A DNA stretch of 64,000 nt from Actomonas sp051209155 (GCA_051209155.1 JBPJGB010000001.1), one strand, 5' to 3'. Shown: positions 25,990-35,893, counted from the stretch's first letter. The notes: generated by a model from the letters alone, not told the origin. Made by a program: numbers and translations.

Positions 25990-26022
25990 GAAAAGGTCGG
26001 GCGGGGGAGCAGGGAGTTTCTT

Positions 26023-26105
26023 ACCACGGATGAACACGGATAGACACGGATCGTTCAGAATCTCGTTCAGCAGGTCATCCGTGTTTATCTGTGTTCATCC
26101 TTGGT
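26023..26105. repeat. Inverted repeat, family I (ACCACGGATGAACACGGAT type)
   Basis: Two 29-base arms (26023-26051 and 26077-26105) match as reverse complements at 26 positions around a 25-base centre. It fills the gap between two genes of the arabinan operon and could fold in the mRNA. Related arms are at 30540-30678 and about 61305-61430. Confidence 0.85.
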
Positions 26106-26116
26106 GAAAAAACCAG

Positions 26117-29100
26117 TCAGTCGGATGTTTTGAGCAGGCGGACTTCGTAGAGGGCGGGGGTGCGTTCGGAGCCTTCGCCGGGGCGGAAGGTGATCGTGAA
26201 GGGAGCGTTGCTGGGCAGGGACGCGGGCAAGGCGAGCGACTTGGTGATGAAGGCTTCGCCCTCGTTGCCGGGGACTGTGACGGTGGCGAGCGGCGTGCCG
26301 TTGATTTCAACCGCGAGGTGCTCGGGGCGCCAGGCGTTGCCCCAGTAGGTGAGCTGAAGCTCGAGCGCGGTTTCGCCACGGGGGTTGAGGCGGTAGGAGA
26401 ACCAGTCGTTGGCAGAGCGGTTTGAGCGGCCGAAGCTGTGTCCCTGCCAGCTGTCGCCGCCGGCGAAATCGTGCTCCACCTCGGGTTGCTGCTCGCCGGG
26501 CATGACGAGGTCGATCGTGCGGGCGTCGAGCGCGAGGCGGGCGGCTTCGCTGGCATGGAGGTCGGCCACCACCTGATCGTAGTCGGCCGCGGAAGCGACG
26601 CGCCAATACATCATGTAGCGGGCGTCGTGCACGCGGAAGAAGGGCTTGAGCACGAGCGTATCGAAACTGTCGGGACGGATCACCGTTGCGGCGGTGAAAT
26701 GCAGCGGTTCGCCGGGCACGGGACGGATGGCGGCGGCGACGTTGTTGGGGTTGCCGACGAGCATGGGGGCGGCGTCCAAGGGTTTGAATGCGCCTGGCGC
26801 GGCGTGACCCATGCGGGAGTCGTCGGCGACGAGACCCGCGAGGTCGTCGGTGCTGGTCTTGGCCGCGAGCAGGATGGGACCGTGCAGGATGGCGGCGTAG
26901 TCCGATCCGTCGGGCAGTCGCTCGAGCCGGGTGGTCATCGGCAAGGTGAGTTCGACGACGTCGCCGTCGCGCCACTCGCGTTCGACGGTGACATAACCGT
27001 CGGTGGCGGGGCGGAGGCGTTGGCGTTCGCCGTTCACAATTACGGCGAAATCGGCGGCGTTCACCCAGTTCGGTTGGCGCAGGTGCAGCGCGAAGCGACG
27101 CGGGGCGTCGAGCGAGAGGGTGAGTCGGGTGCTCTCGGCATCGGGAAAGGCCGTCTCTTGGCGGATGCCGAGCCCGTTACCCGCTTCGAGTTGCGACGCG
27201 ATGAAGAGGTTCACCCAGAGGTCGCCGGCCTCGTTCTTGGCGTAGATGAACTGGCCGTATTTGCCGTGGTTCTCGATGCCGGAGCCGACGCAGCACCAGA
27301 AGCACTGATCGGGCTGCGAATACACGCGGTAGTGGCGGGGGCGGATGGGCGTGAAGTAGACGAAGCCGCCGTGGTCGGGATGCTGGGTGGAAAGGATGTG
27401 GTTGTAGAGCGCGCGTTCGTAGTAGTCGGCGTAACGGGCGTCACCGTCGCGGCGGAAGAGGGCCTCGGAGAGGCGGAGCATGTTGTAGGTATTGCAGGAC
27501 TCGGGACCTTCGCGCGACTCGAGCATGCCGAGGAAGTCGTCGGTGGCGTTAAAGTGTTCGCGCACGCTGTTGCCGCCGAAGGCGACGCTGCGGTGCGTGG
27601 CGACGGTCTCCCAGAAGTAGCGGGAAGCGTCGTCCCAGTTGGGGTCGCCGCCGAGCTCGGCGATTCGGGCAAAACCGATGATCTTCGGGATCTGGGTGTT
27701 GGCGTGTTTGCCGGTGAGCTTGTCGCGGCGGACGAGCAGGTCGTCGAGGATGGCGCGGTGGGTGAAGCGCTGCGCGAGGCGAAGGTATTTCTCGTCGCCG
27801 GTGATCGCGTAGACGTCGGCAATCGTTTCGGTCATGCCGCCGTGCTCGGCGCGGAGCATGATCTCGACGTCTTCGTCGGAGAGCGGACCGATGAGGTCGG
27901 CGCACCAGTCGGTGAGTTTAATCAGGATATCGCGCGCCTGGGTGTTGCCAGCGACGAGGTAGGCGTCGCGCAGTCCGGCATAGGTTTTGTGCAGGTTATA
28001 CCAGGGCACCCAGGCGCCGCCGAGGCTGAAGCCTTGGGCGTCGAAGCCACCGGAGGCAACGCGGGACCAAACCTCGGATGACTTCGGCACGCCGCCCACG
28101 TAGCCGTTGCCGTTGGCGGCCTGGCAGAGCGCGAGTTCCTCGATGCAGTAGTCGAGGCGGCGTTTCATTTCGGGGTCGCCGGTGGCGGCCCACATTTGTG
28201 CGGTGGCGGTGAGGTAGTGGCCGAGGGTGTGGCCATCGAGGCCGATGTTCTCCCAGTTACCGTATTTTTCGGCGCGCGGTTCGAGACCGGCTTCCAGCCG
28301 GAAGCCGGCGAGCAGGCGATCGGGTTCAAGGGCGAGCAGGTAACCTTTGTTGAGGTCCTGCGCGTGTTTGAACGGACCTTCGAGCAGCTCGACGTCCTTG
28401 AGGTCGAAGTAGCTGAGCGGCGTGGTGACGGGATGCGGTTCACGCACCTCGACGAGGAACGTTGCACCGCCCTCGCGGCCGGGAGACGCGCCGGGGGAAT
28501 CGGCCGAGGCAAGTCCGCCCATACCGGGTGAGGCGGTGAGGTGGCGGTTCGTCGCGAGCGACAGGAACATGGCGTCGTCGCGCAGCATGTGCTGCCACTG
28601 GAAAACGGAGGCGGTCTCGTCGAGGTCGGGCAGGAACTTGACGTCGGCGATGGCGCCGAGGCCGGTGACGGTGAGGTAACCCGAACCATCGGCGGCTTCG
28701 AGCGCGACACGGCCCTGACCGCGGTCGATGACCTTGAACCAGGCGGCGTCGGATTGAGCGACCTCGGAGTCGGCCGGCACGAGGCGCAGGCGGTCGCGCC
28801 AGTTGGCCAGCACGGAACCGTGGGCGCGGCTGGTGAGGCGGATCGCCTTGCCCGTCGGGATGCTGCGGACCGCGCGCGGCTCCTCGACGGTGAAGGCGTC
28901 GAAGTCGAGGTGGCCGCCGGTGTGGCCGGAATCGTTGTAGTGGAAGAGCCCATACCGCACGCCCTGGAAAGTGCGGAGCTGGAAGATGGTGAGGAAAGGT
29001 TCGCCGACGGTCGTGAAGGTCTGGCCGTCGGTGGAGTAGCTGAGGGTGGCTTCCTCGATTTCGAAATCGAAGGCCGTGCGGAGCCACACGCGGTCGGCGT

Positions 29101-30505
29101 TGATGGGTTGGCTGAATTTTTCGCCGCCGTTTTGGTCGACGCGGCGGAGGCGGAGGGAGCCGTCGGCCTGTTTGCTCACGCCGATCCAGCTGTAGGGGTA
29201 GTTGAAAATGGCGAGACCGCCGTGGTCGCCGGGCTGCATGCCGTTGGTGTCGATGACGGTGGTGGCGACCGACTCCGGCCCGAGCGCGCGCTGGGTTAGG
29301 GTGTTGCGCGCGAACCAGAGTTCGTTGGCCGGCAGGGCGGTGAGGCGCAGGTGGCCGGGACGGGCGGTGAGGGACCACGCGTCGGGCACCGGCATGTGAT
29401 TCCACTGCCAGACGTTGGCCAGGGCGGGACCGGAGAAATCGTCGTTCCGCTGGTAGGGCGCGTGCGGCGTGTCGACGACGGTGCCGGTGTCGGGTTTGAT
29501 CCAGGTGCGTGGCGAGCGCAGCAGGTTGTTGGGCAGGCCGAAGTAGGGCCAGCCGTCCTGCCAGGTGATGGGGGAGAGGCCGGTGACGCGACCGAGGGAA
29601 TTGTGGTCGGACATCGATACGGCCCACCATTCGCCGGTGGGCGTGTCGACGATGGCGCCCTGATGCATGGGGATGACGCCCATCTCGTGCGGGCGGCGCG
29701 GATGGATGGTGAACTCGCCGTAGGCGCCGCGGCCCACGCCGCCGAGGCGGTAGCCGTTGCCGGTGCCCCACGTTTCGTAGGCGCTGATGGTGGTGACTTC
29801 CCAAGGACCTTCAAGGGAGTCGGCGCGGGCGCAGGACATGTAACCCACCGGGTCATAGTTGGAGGACGTGATGTAGTAGCGGCCGTCCCACTTGTAGAAG
29901 TGCACGCCCTCGCCGATGCCGCGGCCGGGGCCGAGCAACTCGCGCTCGGTGCCGGGCACGATGTCCTTGAGGTCGGGGGTGAGTTGTGCGAGGCGGATGC
30001 CGCGGTAGCCCCAGATGACCCACGCGGTGCCATCGTCCTCGAAGAGGATGGAGAGGTCGTGCAGGGAGATGTTCATCTCCTCGTGCGTCCATTCGCCGTG
30101 CGGGTCGGTGGTGTAGAAGTGCTGCGTCTTATGATTGTTGACGTTGGCGAAGATGTGGAAAACGCCGTCGTGGTAGCGGAAGGTGGGGGCCCAGATGCCC
30201 CGGCCGTAGGCGCTTTCACCGTTTTCGAGCCGGTATTCTGGGCCGAGGTTGAGTTCGGTGAGGGCGTAGCTGGCGAGCTCCCAATTGACCAAGTCCTTGG
30301 AGTGCAGCACGGGGAGGCCGGGCATGGAGTGCATGGTCGTGCCGGTCATGTAGAAGTCGTCGCCGACCCGAATCATGTCGGGGTCGGAGAACTCGTCGGC
30401 GAAGAGCGGATTGGTGTAGGAACCGTCACCGTTGTCGGCCGTCCAGGTCTGAGCGTGGAGGGCGGCGGTGAGCAGGAGGGTGGAGGCGAGGAGGAGTCGA
30501 CGCAT
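26117..30505 (-). CDS. GH43-GH127 fusion: bifunctional arabinosidase
   Basis: 1462 residues from the ATG at 30505 (signal peptide RRLLLASTLLLTAALHA). Module 1 (about 20-330) is a GH43 propeller: FADEFSDPDMIRVGDDFYM, LHDLSILFEDDGTAWVIWG, GEGVHFYKWDGRYYI. Module 2 (about 345-545) is a beta-sandwich. Module 3 (about 555-690) is beta-trefoil-like (KAIRLTSRAHGSVLANW). Module 4 (about 705-1250) is GH127 (DUF1680): NIGLDGHTLGHYLTA and a metal/thiol site with Glu1002, Cys1004, Cys1071 and Cys1072 (EGPESCNTYN, CFWCCVGSG), matching the Glu-x-Cys...Cys-Cys zinc and cysteine-nucleophile site of beta-L-arabinofuranosidase HypBA1. A C-terminal beta domain follows. The pair suggests removal of both alpha- and beta-linked arabinose. 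Confidence 0.92.
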   Translation of the reverse strand: MRRLLLASTLLLTAALHAQTWTADNGDGSYTNPLFADEFSDPDMIRVGDDFYMTGTTMHSMPGLPVLHSKDLVNWELASYALTELNLGPEYRLENGESAYGRGIWAPTFRYHDGVFHIFANVNNHKTQHFYTTDPHGEWTHEEMNISLHDLSILFEDDGTAWVIWGYRGIRLAQLTPDLKDIVPGTERELLGPGRGIGEGVHFYKWDGRYYITSSNYDPVGYMSCARADSLEGPWEVTTISAYETWGTGNGYRLGGVGRGAYGEFTIHPRRPHEMGVIPMHQGAIVDTPTGEWWAVSMSDHNSLGRVTGLSPITWQDGWPYFGLPNNLLRSPRTWIKPDTGTVVDTPHAPYQRNDDFSGPALANVWQWNHMPVPDAWSLTARPGHLRLTALPANELWFARNTLTQRALGPESVATTVIDTNGMQPGDHGGLAIFNYPYSWIGVSKQADGSLRLRRVDQNGGEKFSQPINADRVWLRTAFDFEIEEATLSYSTDGQTFTTVGEPFLTIFQLRTFQGVRYGLFHYNDSGHTGGHLDFDAFTVEEPRAVRSIPTGKAIRLTSRAHGSVLANWRDRLRLVPADSEVAQSDAAWFKVIDRGQGRVALEAADGSGYLTVTGLGAIADVKFLPDLDETASVFQWQHMLRDDAMFLSLATNRHLTASPGMGGLASADSPGASPGREGGATFLVEVREPHPVTTPLSYFDLKDVELLEGPFKHAQDLNKGYLLALEPDRLLAGFRLEAGLEPRAEKYGNWENIGLDGHTLGHYLTATAQMWAATGDPEMKRRLDYCIEELALCQAANGNGYVGGVPKSSEVWSRVASGGFDAQGFSLGGAWVPWYNLHKTYAGLRDAYLVAGNTQARDILIKLTDWCADLIGPLSDEDVEIMLRAEHGGMTETIADVYAITGDEKYLRLAQRFTHRAILDDLLVRRDKLTGKHANTQIPKIIGFARIAELGGDPNWDDASRYFWETVATHRSVAFGGNSVREHFNATDDFLGMLESREGPESCNTYNMLRLSEALFRRDGDARYADYYERALYNHILSTQHPDHGGFVYFTPIRPRHYRVYSQPDQCFWCCVGSGIENHGKYGQFIYAKNEAGDLWVNLFIASQLEAGNGLGIRQETAFPDAESTRLTLSLDAPRRFALHLRQPNWVNAADFAVIVNGERQRLRPATDGYVTVEREWRDGDVVELTLPMTTRLERLPDGSDYAAILHGPILLAAKTSTDDLAGLVADDSRMGHAAPGAFKPLDAAPMLVGNPNNVAAAIRPVPGEPLHFTAATVIRPDSFDTLVLKPFFRVHDARYMMYWRVASAADYDQVVADLHASEAARLALDARTIDLVMPGEQQPEVEHDFAGGDSWQGHSFGRSNRSANDWFSYRLNPRGETALELQLTYWGNAWRPEHLAVEINGTPLATVTVPGNEGEAFITKSLALPASLPSNAPFTITFRPGEGSERTPALYEVRLLKTSD

Positions 30506-30539
30506 GGGGAAGGTTATGGCGGTGAGGCAGGGGAGTGAT

Positions 30540-30678
30540 TGACCACAGATTTCACAGATGGGCACAGAGACCGCGAGGCAGGGCTTTGTTTTACCACGGA
30601 TGCACGCAGATGGCTTCGCCTACCGGCTACGCACTGAAAAGTATCAGTGTTTATCTGTGTTCATCCGTGGTCAAAAAT
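30540..30678. repeat. Inverted repeat, family I, with two left arms
   Basis: The right arm (about 30644-30676, GTGTTTATCTGTGTTCATCC then GTGGTC) is complementary to two successive left arms: GACCACAGATTTCACAGATG (about 30541-30560) and ACCACGGATGCACGCAGATG (about 30593-30612). It occupies the gap between the GH51 gene and the GH43-GH127 gene. Confidence 0.75.
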
Positions 30679-32660
30679 CAGCGTTGGAAGCGGAGGATGG
30701 TGAGGGAGTGGGCGGGGGCGACGTAGTCGAACGCCGGGCCGGTGGTGACGGTCGTGGTGACGGGCTGCACCGCGGGGATCTGGCCGTCCTCGTTGACGGC
30801 GTCGGGGGAGTCGGCGGTGAGCAAGGTGCGCGTCATCCGGTAGGCAGTCTGCGGGTCGAGTCCCTGCAGGACGACGTCGAGCGATTGGTCGGTGTCCTCG
30901 CCGTTGACGATCTTCACGATGACGTCACCGGTGGCGGAGTCGCTGACCGTGCCGGCGACGAGTTTGGTGCCGGCGGGCAGATCGCCCGCGGTCGTGGCGT
31001 GGTAGGTGTCACCGGCGTTTTGACCAAAGAGCTGCTGGGTGTAGTAGTTGGCGCTCGGATACACCGCGGTGGCGTCGAAGTAGATCATGTCGGGGTGCCA
31101 TTGGGTGTGATCGCGGCGGGCGAGCAGCGGGGCGTAGGAGACGAAGTGCACCAGGTCGCCGTTGCGCTCGTAGCTGATGAGGCCGGCGGCCTCGGCCAGG
31201 GCGCTGCGCAGGGTGTTGCGGCGGTCGGGTTCGTGGGCGGCGTATTCGCCGAGGTAGACCTTGGGGCCGGCGCGGTCGTAGGTGTCGTAGCGGTGCTGGT
31301 TCTTCCAGAAGAAGGCGGGTGGCACGTAGTAGTGCTCGTCGACCATCTCGACGTTGATCTTTTTGGCGAAGGCCCAGCCGTTGTCGTAGTCTACACCGGA
31401 GGCGAAGGGGCCGGAGGTGCCGATGACCACGATCTCGGGATGGCGCGCTTTGACCGCGTCTCGGATCATTTTAAAGCGGGTTTCGAAGATCGGGGTGATC
31501 GCGTCCTCGTTGCCGACGCCGAGGTAGACGAGGCCGAAGGGTTCGGGGTGACCGGCGGCGGCGCGGACGGCGCCCCAGGTGGAATCGGCCGGACCGTTGG
31601 CCCATTCGATGAGGTCGAGCACGTCCTGAATGTAGGCCGGCATTTCCTCCATCGGCAGACCCTCCTGCCCGCGACCGGGGCTGTCGCCGGCGTGTTGGCA
31701 GCAGACGCCGGCGGACACGACCGGGATGGGTTTGGCGCCGATGTCCTCACAGAATTGAAAGAACTCAAAAAAGCCGAGACCGTAGGTCTGATGGTAGCCC
31801 CAGGAGTTGCGTTCGGCCTGGCGCGCTTCGAGCGGGCCAACGGTTTTCTTCCAATCGTAGAAATGCCGGATGCCGGGACCGTGCACGAGGCAACCACCGG
31901 GAAAACGCATGAACTTCGGGTGTAGGTCGGCGATGGTTTGCGCGAGGTCCCGGCGCAGACCGTTGGCGTGGCCGCGGAAGGTGTCGTGCGGCATGAGTGA
32001 GACCATGTCGAGGGCGACGCCGCCGACGGCGTGGAGCAGCAGGACAAATCGCGCATGCTCGTCGGTGCGCGAGGGGGTGAGGGTGGCGGCGTATTTCGTC
32101 CAGTCGCGGCCGGTGATCGCAAACGAAGCCTCGGCGAGCACCTCGCCGTCGTCGGCTTCGAGGCGGACGGTGACTGGCATCGGCGCTTCCTGATCGATGC
32201 CTTGGCCGCGCCACTTGATGCCGTTGTAGGTTTGGTAAGCCCAGAACGAGGCCTCGTAAGCGGCACCGGCGGTGACGGGAATTTGGTCAAAGCCCGGGTT
32301 ACTGATACCGAGACCTTCACCGGCGGCCGTGGCGGCGAGCAGCAGGTAGTGTTTGTTGCGCGGGTGCACGGGGCGGGCGTCGCCGAGGCCCCAGTGACCC
32401 TCGGCCTCGCCGCGTTTTTCGAGTTCCCAGAAGGAAAAGTTGGTCCACGTCGACTGTTCGGTGGCGCTGTATTCGAAGGAGCGGTTTTGCAGGAGCTCGG
32501 CGTAGAGGCCGCCGTCGGCCGCGTAGTTGAGGTCCTCGTAGAAGATGCCGAGGAGATCGGGACTGATGGCCTTGCCATCGTTCAAATCGACGTGGAGCGA
32601 CGCGGCAGAGGCGGCGACCGCTGTAACGATCGTCAGGAGGCTGGTGCAGCGGGGTTTCAT
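30678..32660 (-). CDS. Secreted GH51 alpha-L-arabinofuranosidase (first paralogue)
   Basis: 660 residues: signal peptide (about 1-20), an N-terminal region ISPDLLGIFYEDLNYAADGGLYAELLQNRSFE, an inserted carbohydrate-binding-like beta domain (about 90-230), and a catalytic TIM barrel. The acid/base Glu385 lies in YLGVGNEDAIT and the nucleophile Glu472 in KVYLGEYAAHEPD. A C-terminal beta domain includes NYYTQQLFGQNAGD. It releases terminal arabinofuranose. It shares only the fold and motif positions with the second GH51 upstream, so this is not a recent duplication. Confidence 0.94.
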   Translation of the reverse strand: MKPRCTSLLTIVTAVAASAASLHVDLNDGKAISPDLLGIFYEDLNYAADGGLYAELLQNRSFEYSATEQSTWTNFSFWELEKRGEAEGHWGLGDARPVHPRNKHYLLLAATAAGEGLGISNPGFDQIPVTAGAAYEASFWAYQTYNGIKWRGQGIDQEAPMPVTVRLEADDGEVLAEASFAITGRDWTKYAATLTPSRTDEHARFVLLLHAVGGVALDMVSLMPHDTFRGHANGLRRDLAQTIADLHPKFMRFPGGCLVHGPGIRHFYDWKKTVGPLEARQAERNSWGYHQTYGLGFFEFFQFCEDIGAKPIPVVSAGVCCQHAGDSPGRGQEGLPMEEMPAYIQDVLDLIEWANGPADSTWGAVRAAAGHPEPFGLVYLGVGNEDAITPIFETRFKMIRDAVKARHPEIVVIGTSGPFASGVDYDNGWAFAKKINVEMVDEHYYVPPAFFWKNQHRYDTYDRAGPKVYLGEYAAHEPDRRNTLRSALAEAAGLISYERNGDLVHFVSYAPLLARRDHTQWHPDMIYFDATAVYPSANYYTQQLFGQNAGDTYHATTAGDLPAGTKLVAGTVSDSATGDVIVKIVNGEDTDQSLDVVLQGLDPQTAYRMTRTLLTADSPDAVNEDGQIPAVQPVTTTVTTGPAFDYVAPAHSLTILRFQR

Positions 32661-32697
32661 GCGAAGGAAGGGCGGGAAGGCTGAGTGTTCGCGCCAC

Positions 32698-34635
32698 TCA
32701 GGGCGTGAGCTTCACGACGGCGGCGGAGAGAGCGGGCAGGGTGAAGGTGACGGTGCGGCCGGCGAGCTTGGCGGTGCCGGGGACCGCGGTGATGGCGCGG
32801 GGTTCCGCGAGCGAGTTGCGGGCGTCGAGAGAGCCGGGCGCGACGACTTGCACGTCGGCTTGGGCGGGGAGCACGCCACCCTCGAGTTGAATGTTGGCGA
32901 TGATGGGCTGCTCGGTCGGATTCACGGCCTTGAGGATGGTGGTGAGTCCATCGGCGCTGCGGGTGGCCACGAAGTTGAGCGGATGCGTCGGGCCGTCGAC
33001 GGCCAGCAGGTGGGGTGCGTAGGCGTCGCGCCAGAGCTTCATCACGACGTAGGTGCTGCCTGGATACCACGTGGTCTGGTCGAAGTTGATGAGGGCGTTG
33101 TCCCATTGGGTGGTCACCCCGAGACGGCGCATGAAAAGCGCGGGGCAGGACATTGTGACGATGTCGGCCTGGCGTTCGAAGCCGTTGAGCAGTCCGCCGG
33201 CATAGAGCCCCATGCGCCAGTCGTTGCCGCGCTCGTGCACGGTGAGGTTCCACTCGGACACGTAGATCTTCATGTCCGGGTTGTCCGATTGGCGGATGAG
33301 GTCGGCCCGGGTGGCGAGGTAATCCTCGTAGCGGTAGGGATCCTCGGCGTAATCGTCGGCGACGAAGATGCCGTTGTAGTAGTGGGGCGAGAGCAGGTCA
33401 AAGGTGGTGCCGGCCTGCGCGATCAGGCGCGGGTCCCAATCCACCTCCCAGCCCTGGCCGCGCGGGGTTTCGTAGCCGTAGCTGCCGACAACGGAGAGTT
33501 TCAACTCGGGGTAGCGGGCGCGGATGGCGGTGCAGAATTCGATGACGACATCGCGGTAGCGCTCGAAGCCCATACGCCAGGTCTCGTTGTCGATCTCGAG
33601 GGTCTTGAGCTCGTAGGGTTCGGGATGCCCGTTGGCGGCGCGGCGGGCACCCCACTCGGTGGTGGTGTCGCCCAGGCAATACTCGAGCCAGTCGAGGGCG
33701 TCTTCGACGCCGCGGCGGGTGTTGAGCACGAGGATGGGTTCGGCGCCGACGAGCTCGCAGAACTGGATGAATTCGTCGGTGCCAAACTGGTAGGTGTCGC
33801 GGTCGTCCCACTGCACGATGGGGTGCGGGCTGCGACGCTCGCGCGGACCAATGGCGTCCTGCCAGTTATAGAAGCTCACGAAGGACCCGCCGGGCCAGCG
33901 CATGGACATGGGGCGAAGGTCGGCGACGGCTTTGAGCAAGTCGGGTCGGTAGCCGCCGGTGGCGAGGGCGGAGGCGGAGAACAACGAAACCTGCTCGACC
34001 CGCAGCGGCTCGGTGGAGGCGGAGCGCAGGGTGAGGGTCGCCTCCGAGGTGGCGGACGGGGCGGTGAACTTGACGAGACGTTGACGCCAATCGGCATTGC
34101 CCTGGCGGTCTTTGCCCGGGGCTTTGACCGTTTCGCTGATCGGGGTGAGGCCATCGGCTTCGATCAACACCTCGACGTCGCCTTCGCCGCGCAGGTAGAG
34201 GCCGAGCGTGTAGGTCTCGCCCGCTTTGAGGTCGAGGTGACTCTGGCGCAGGGCGGCACCGGAGGCGGGCAGGAGGGCGGCGAATTTGGCGTTGAGCGGC
34301 GTGTCACCGTCGAGCGTGGCGCCGTTGAGCAGTTCCCAGTTGAGCGGGGTGGGGGCAGCGGATTCGGCGGCCGCCTTTTCCTCGGCCCGCGCCCAGGGCG
34401 AGGGCGGCGCGTCCTCGAGCATGCCGTTGAGAATCTGGTCCCCCCACAGGCCGCCGTGCACCGAGTTGAAGATGTGTTCGAGGAACTGCCCGTAGATGCC
34501 TTCGCTCACGGTGGCGGTCGTGCGGTCGACGTGGACCGTGTAGTCGACGGATTCAGCGCGGAGGGTGATCCCGGCAAGAATCAGGCTGCCGCAGAGGGCA
34601 AGGGGGCGAAAACGGGGGCAAACGAGAGCGCGCAT
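32698..34635 (-). CDS. Secreted GH51 alpha-L-arabinofuranosidase (second paralogue)
   Basis: 645 residues, first gene of the operon. After a signal peptide (about 1-27) come VSEGIYGQFLEHIFNSVHGGLWGDQIL, a beta insertion, and a catalytic barrel with MRWPGGSFVSFYNWQDAIGP, acid/base Glu351 in LEIDNETWRMG and nucleophile Glu461 in IYVSEWNLTVHERG. A C-terminal beta domain follows. It is a retaining alpha-L-arabinofuranosidase by family. The 37-bp gap to the next GH51 supports co-transcription. Confidence 0.93.
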   Translation of the reverse strand: MRALVCPRFRPLALCGSLILAGITLRAESVDYTVHVDRTTATVSEGIYGQFLEHIFNSVHGGLWGDQILNGMLEDAPPSPWARAEEKAAAESAAPTPLNWELLNGATLDGDTPLNAKFAALLPASGAALRQSHLDLKAGETYTLGLYLRGEGDVEVLIEADGLTPISETVKAPGKDRQGNADWRQRLVKFTAPSATSEATLTLRSASTEPLRVEQVSLFSASALATGGYRPDLLKAVADLRPMSMRWPGGSFVSFYNWQDAIGPRERRSPHPIVQWDDRDTYQFGTDEFIQFCELVGAEPILVLNTRRGVEDALDWLEYCLGDTTTEWGARRAANGHPEPYELKTLEIDNETWRMGFERYRDVVIEFCTAIRARYPELKLSVVGSYGYETPRGQGWEVDWDPRLIAQAGTTFDLLSPHYYNGIFVADDYAEDPYRYEDYLATRADLIRQSDNPDMKIYVSEWNLTVHERGNDWRMGLYAGGLLNGFERQADIVTMSCPALFMRRLGVTTQWDNALINFDQTTWYPGSTYVVMKLWRDAYAPHLLAVDGPTHPLNFVATRSADGLTTILKAVNPTEQPIIANIQLEGGVLPAQADVQVVAPGSLDARNSLAEPRAITAVPGTAKLAGRTVTFTLPALSAAVVKLTP

Positions 34636-34899
34636 GAAACTCAGGGGTTGGGGGCGTTAAAAGCCTGCGTGGGGGCGGGGGAGTGTCAGCCGTTCGACGG
34701 GCCAAACGGTTATATAGCCCAAGTTTCTGTCACCTGCACTGTGTGGGTGGCGTTTTTGAGTCCGCGAACGACACGCGCTCCGCCGCACCGGCGGACACCA
34801 AGCCGGGCGGCGCACGATCCCGGGGAGAATCGAGTGGGGGATGCGTTGCCTCATTTCCGGGGTTGAGGTAAGCGGGAGGCGCGGTCGAAGCTAGGTTCC
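34636..34899. promoter_or_regulatory. Divergent intergenic region upstream of the arabinan operon
   Basis: 264 bp between the outward-facing GH51 and MDR genes. A TATATA at 34711-34716 (in TTATATAGCC) is the only good -10-like sequence for the leftward operon, with no convincing -35 at the right distance. No operator palindrome is obvious. It must hold the promoter of the arabinan operon by position. Confidence 0.35.
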
Positions 34900-35877
34900 A
34901 TGCGAGCCTTGGTTTACGAGCGTTACGGTCCGCCGGATGTATTACAGGTCACCGAGCTGCCCCGGCCGGAGCCGAAGGCCAACGAGGTCCTGGTGCGCAT
35001 CCGTGCGGTGGAAGCGACGAAGGGCGACTGCGAACTGCGCAGCATGCGTTTTCCGGTCAAGTGGTTTGCCTGGGCGTTGCGACTGGCTTGGGGCGTGCGC
35101 GGTCCGCGCCGGTCGCATCGGGTGCTGGGGGGGTATTGGGCCGGCGAGGTGGAGGCTTGCGGTGAGGCGGTGACGCGATTCGCGCCGGGGGATCGGGTGT
35201 TGGGCTGCGCCAAGCTGCGCATGGGCGCTTACGCCGAATACGCGGTGTATCCGGAAAACTATACGATCGCGAAACTACCGAACGCCGTGGATTTCGCGCC
35301 GGCGGCGGCGGCCTTGTTGGGCGGTTTGAACGCGCTGCATTTTCTGAACCTCGGCACGGTGAAGGCGGGGGATCACCTGCTCATCATCGGCGCGGGCGGC
35401 AGCATCGGTTTGCTGGCGATCCAGATCGCGAAGTCGCGTAGTGCCGTGGTCACGGCGGTGGACAAGTCCGCCAAGGCGCCCCTTGTCCGGCAGGCGGGCG
35501 CGGACCATTTCATCGACTACACGCAAACGGCGCCCGGCGCGGATGGCGCCCGTTACGATGTGGTATTCAGCATGCCGGTGGCCGTGACCTTGGCCGACGC
35601 CCTCGGGCTCGCGAAACCGGGCGGGCGGGTGTTGTTGGGCAACCCGCGTTTCCCCGACATGCTGCGGGCCGGGTTCGGCAAAGCGCCGGATGGCAAACGC
35701 GCTCACATCGCGTTTGCCGGAGAAACTCAGGCCGAGCTGGATACGATTGCCGCGATGTTGGCGGACGGCACGCTCGCGCCGATCGTGGATCGCACGCTCG
35801 GCTTGGACGAGGTCGCCGAAGCGCACCGGCTGGTCGAGACCGAAGAGCGGCTGGGCTCCGTCGTATTGGTGCCCTGA
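34900..35877 (+). CDS. MDR-family NAD(P)-dependent oxidoreductase (quinone-reductase type)
   Basis: 325 residues. GroES-like N-terminal domain (MRALVYERYGPPDVLQVTELPRPEPKANE...; GDRVLG; GAYAEYAVYP) and Rossmann domain with the dinucleotide loop LLIIGAGGSIGLLAIQIAK. The structural-zinc Cys cluster of alcohol dehydrogenases is missing, so it belongs with zinc-independent quinone reductases or enoyl reductases. The substrate is unknown. It is convergent with the next esterase, with a GGGCGGC/GCCGCCC hairpin (35879-35894) between the stops. Confidence 0.88.
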   Translation: MRALVYERYGPPDVLQVTELPRPEPKANEVLVRIRAVEATKGDCELRSMRFPVKWFAWALRLAWGVRGPRRSHRVLGGYWAGEVEACGEAVTRFAPGDRVLGCAKLRMGAYAEYAVYPENYTIAKLPNAVDFAPAAAALLGGLNALHFLNLGTVKAGDHLLIIGAGGSIGLLAIQIAKSRSAVVTAVDKSAKAPLVRQAGADHFIDYTQTAPGADGARYDVVFSMPVAVTLADALGLAKPGGRVLLGNPRFPDMLRAGFGKAPDGKRAHIAFAGETQAELDTIAAMLADGTLAPIVDRTLGLDEVAEAHRLVETEERLGSVVLVP

Positions 35878-35893
35878 TGGGCGGCACGCCGCC

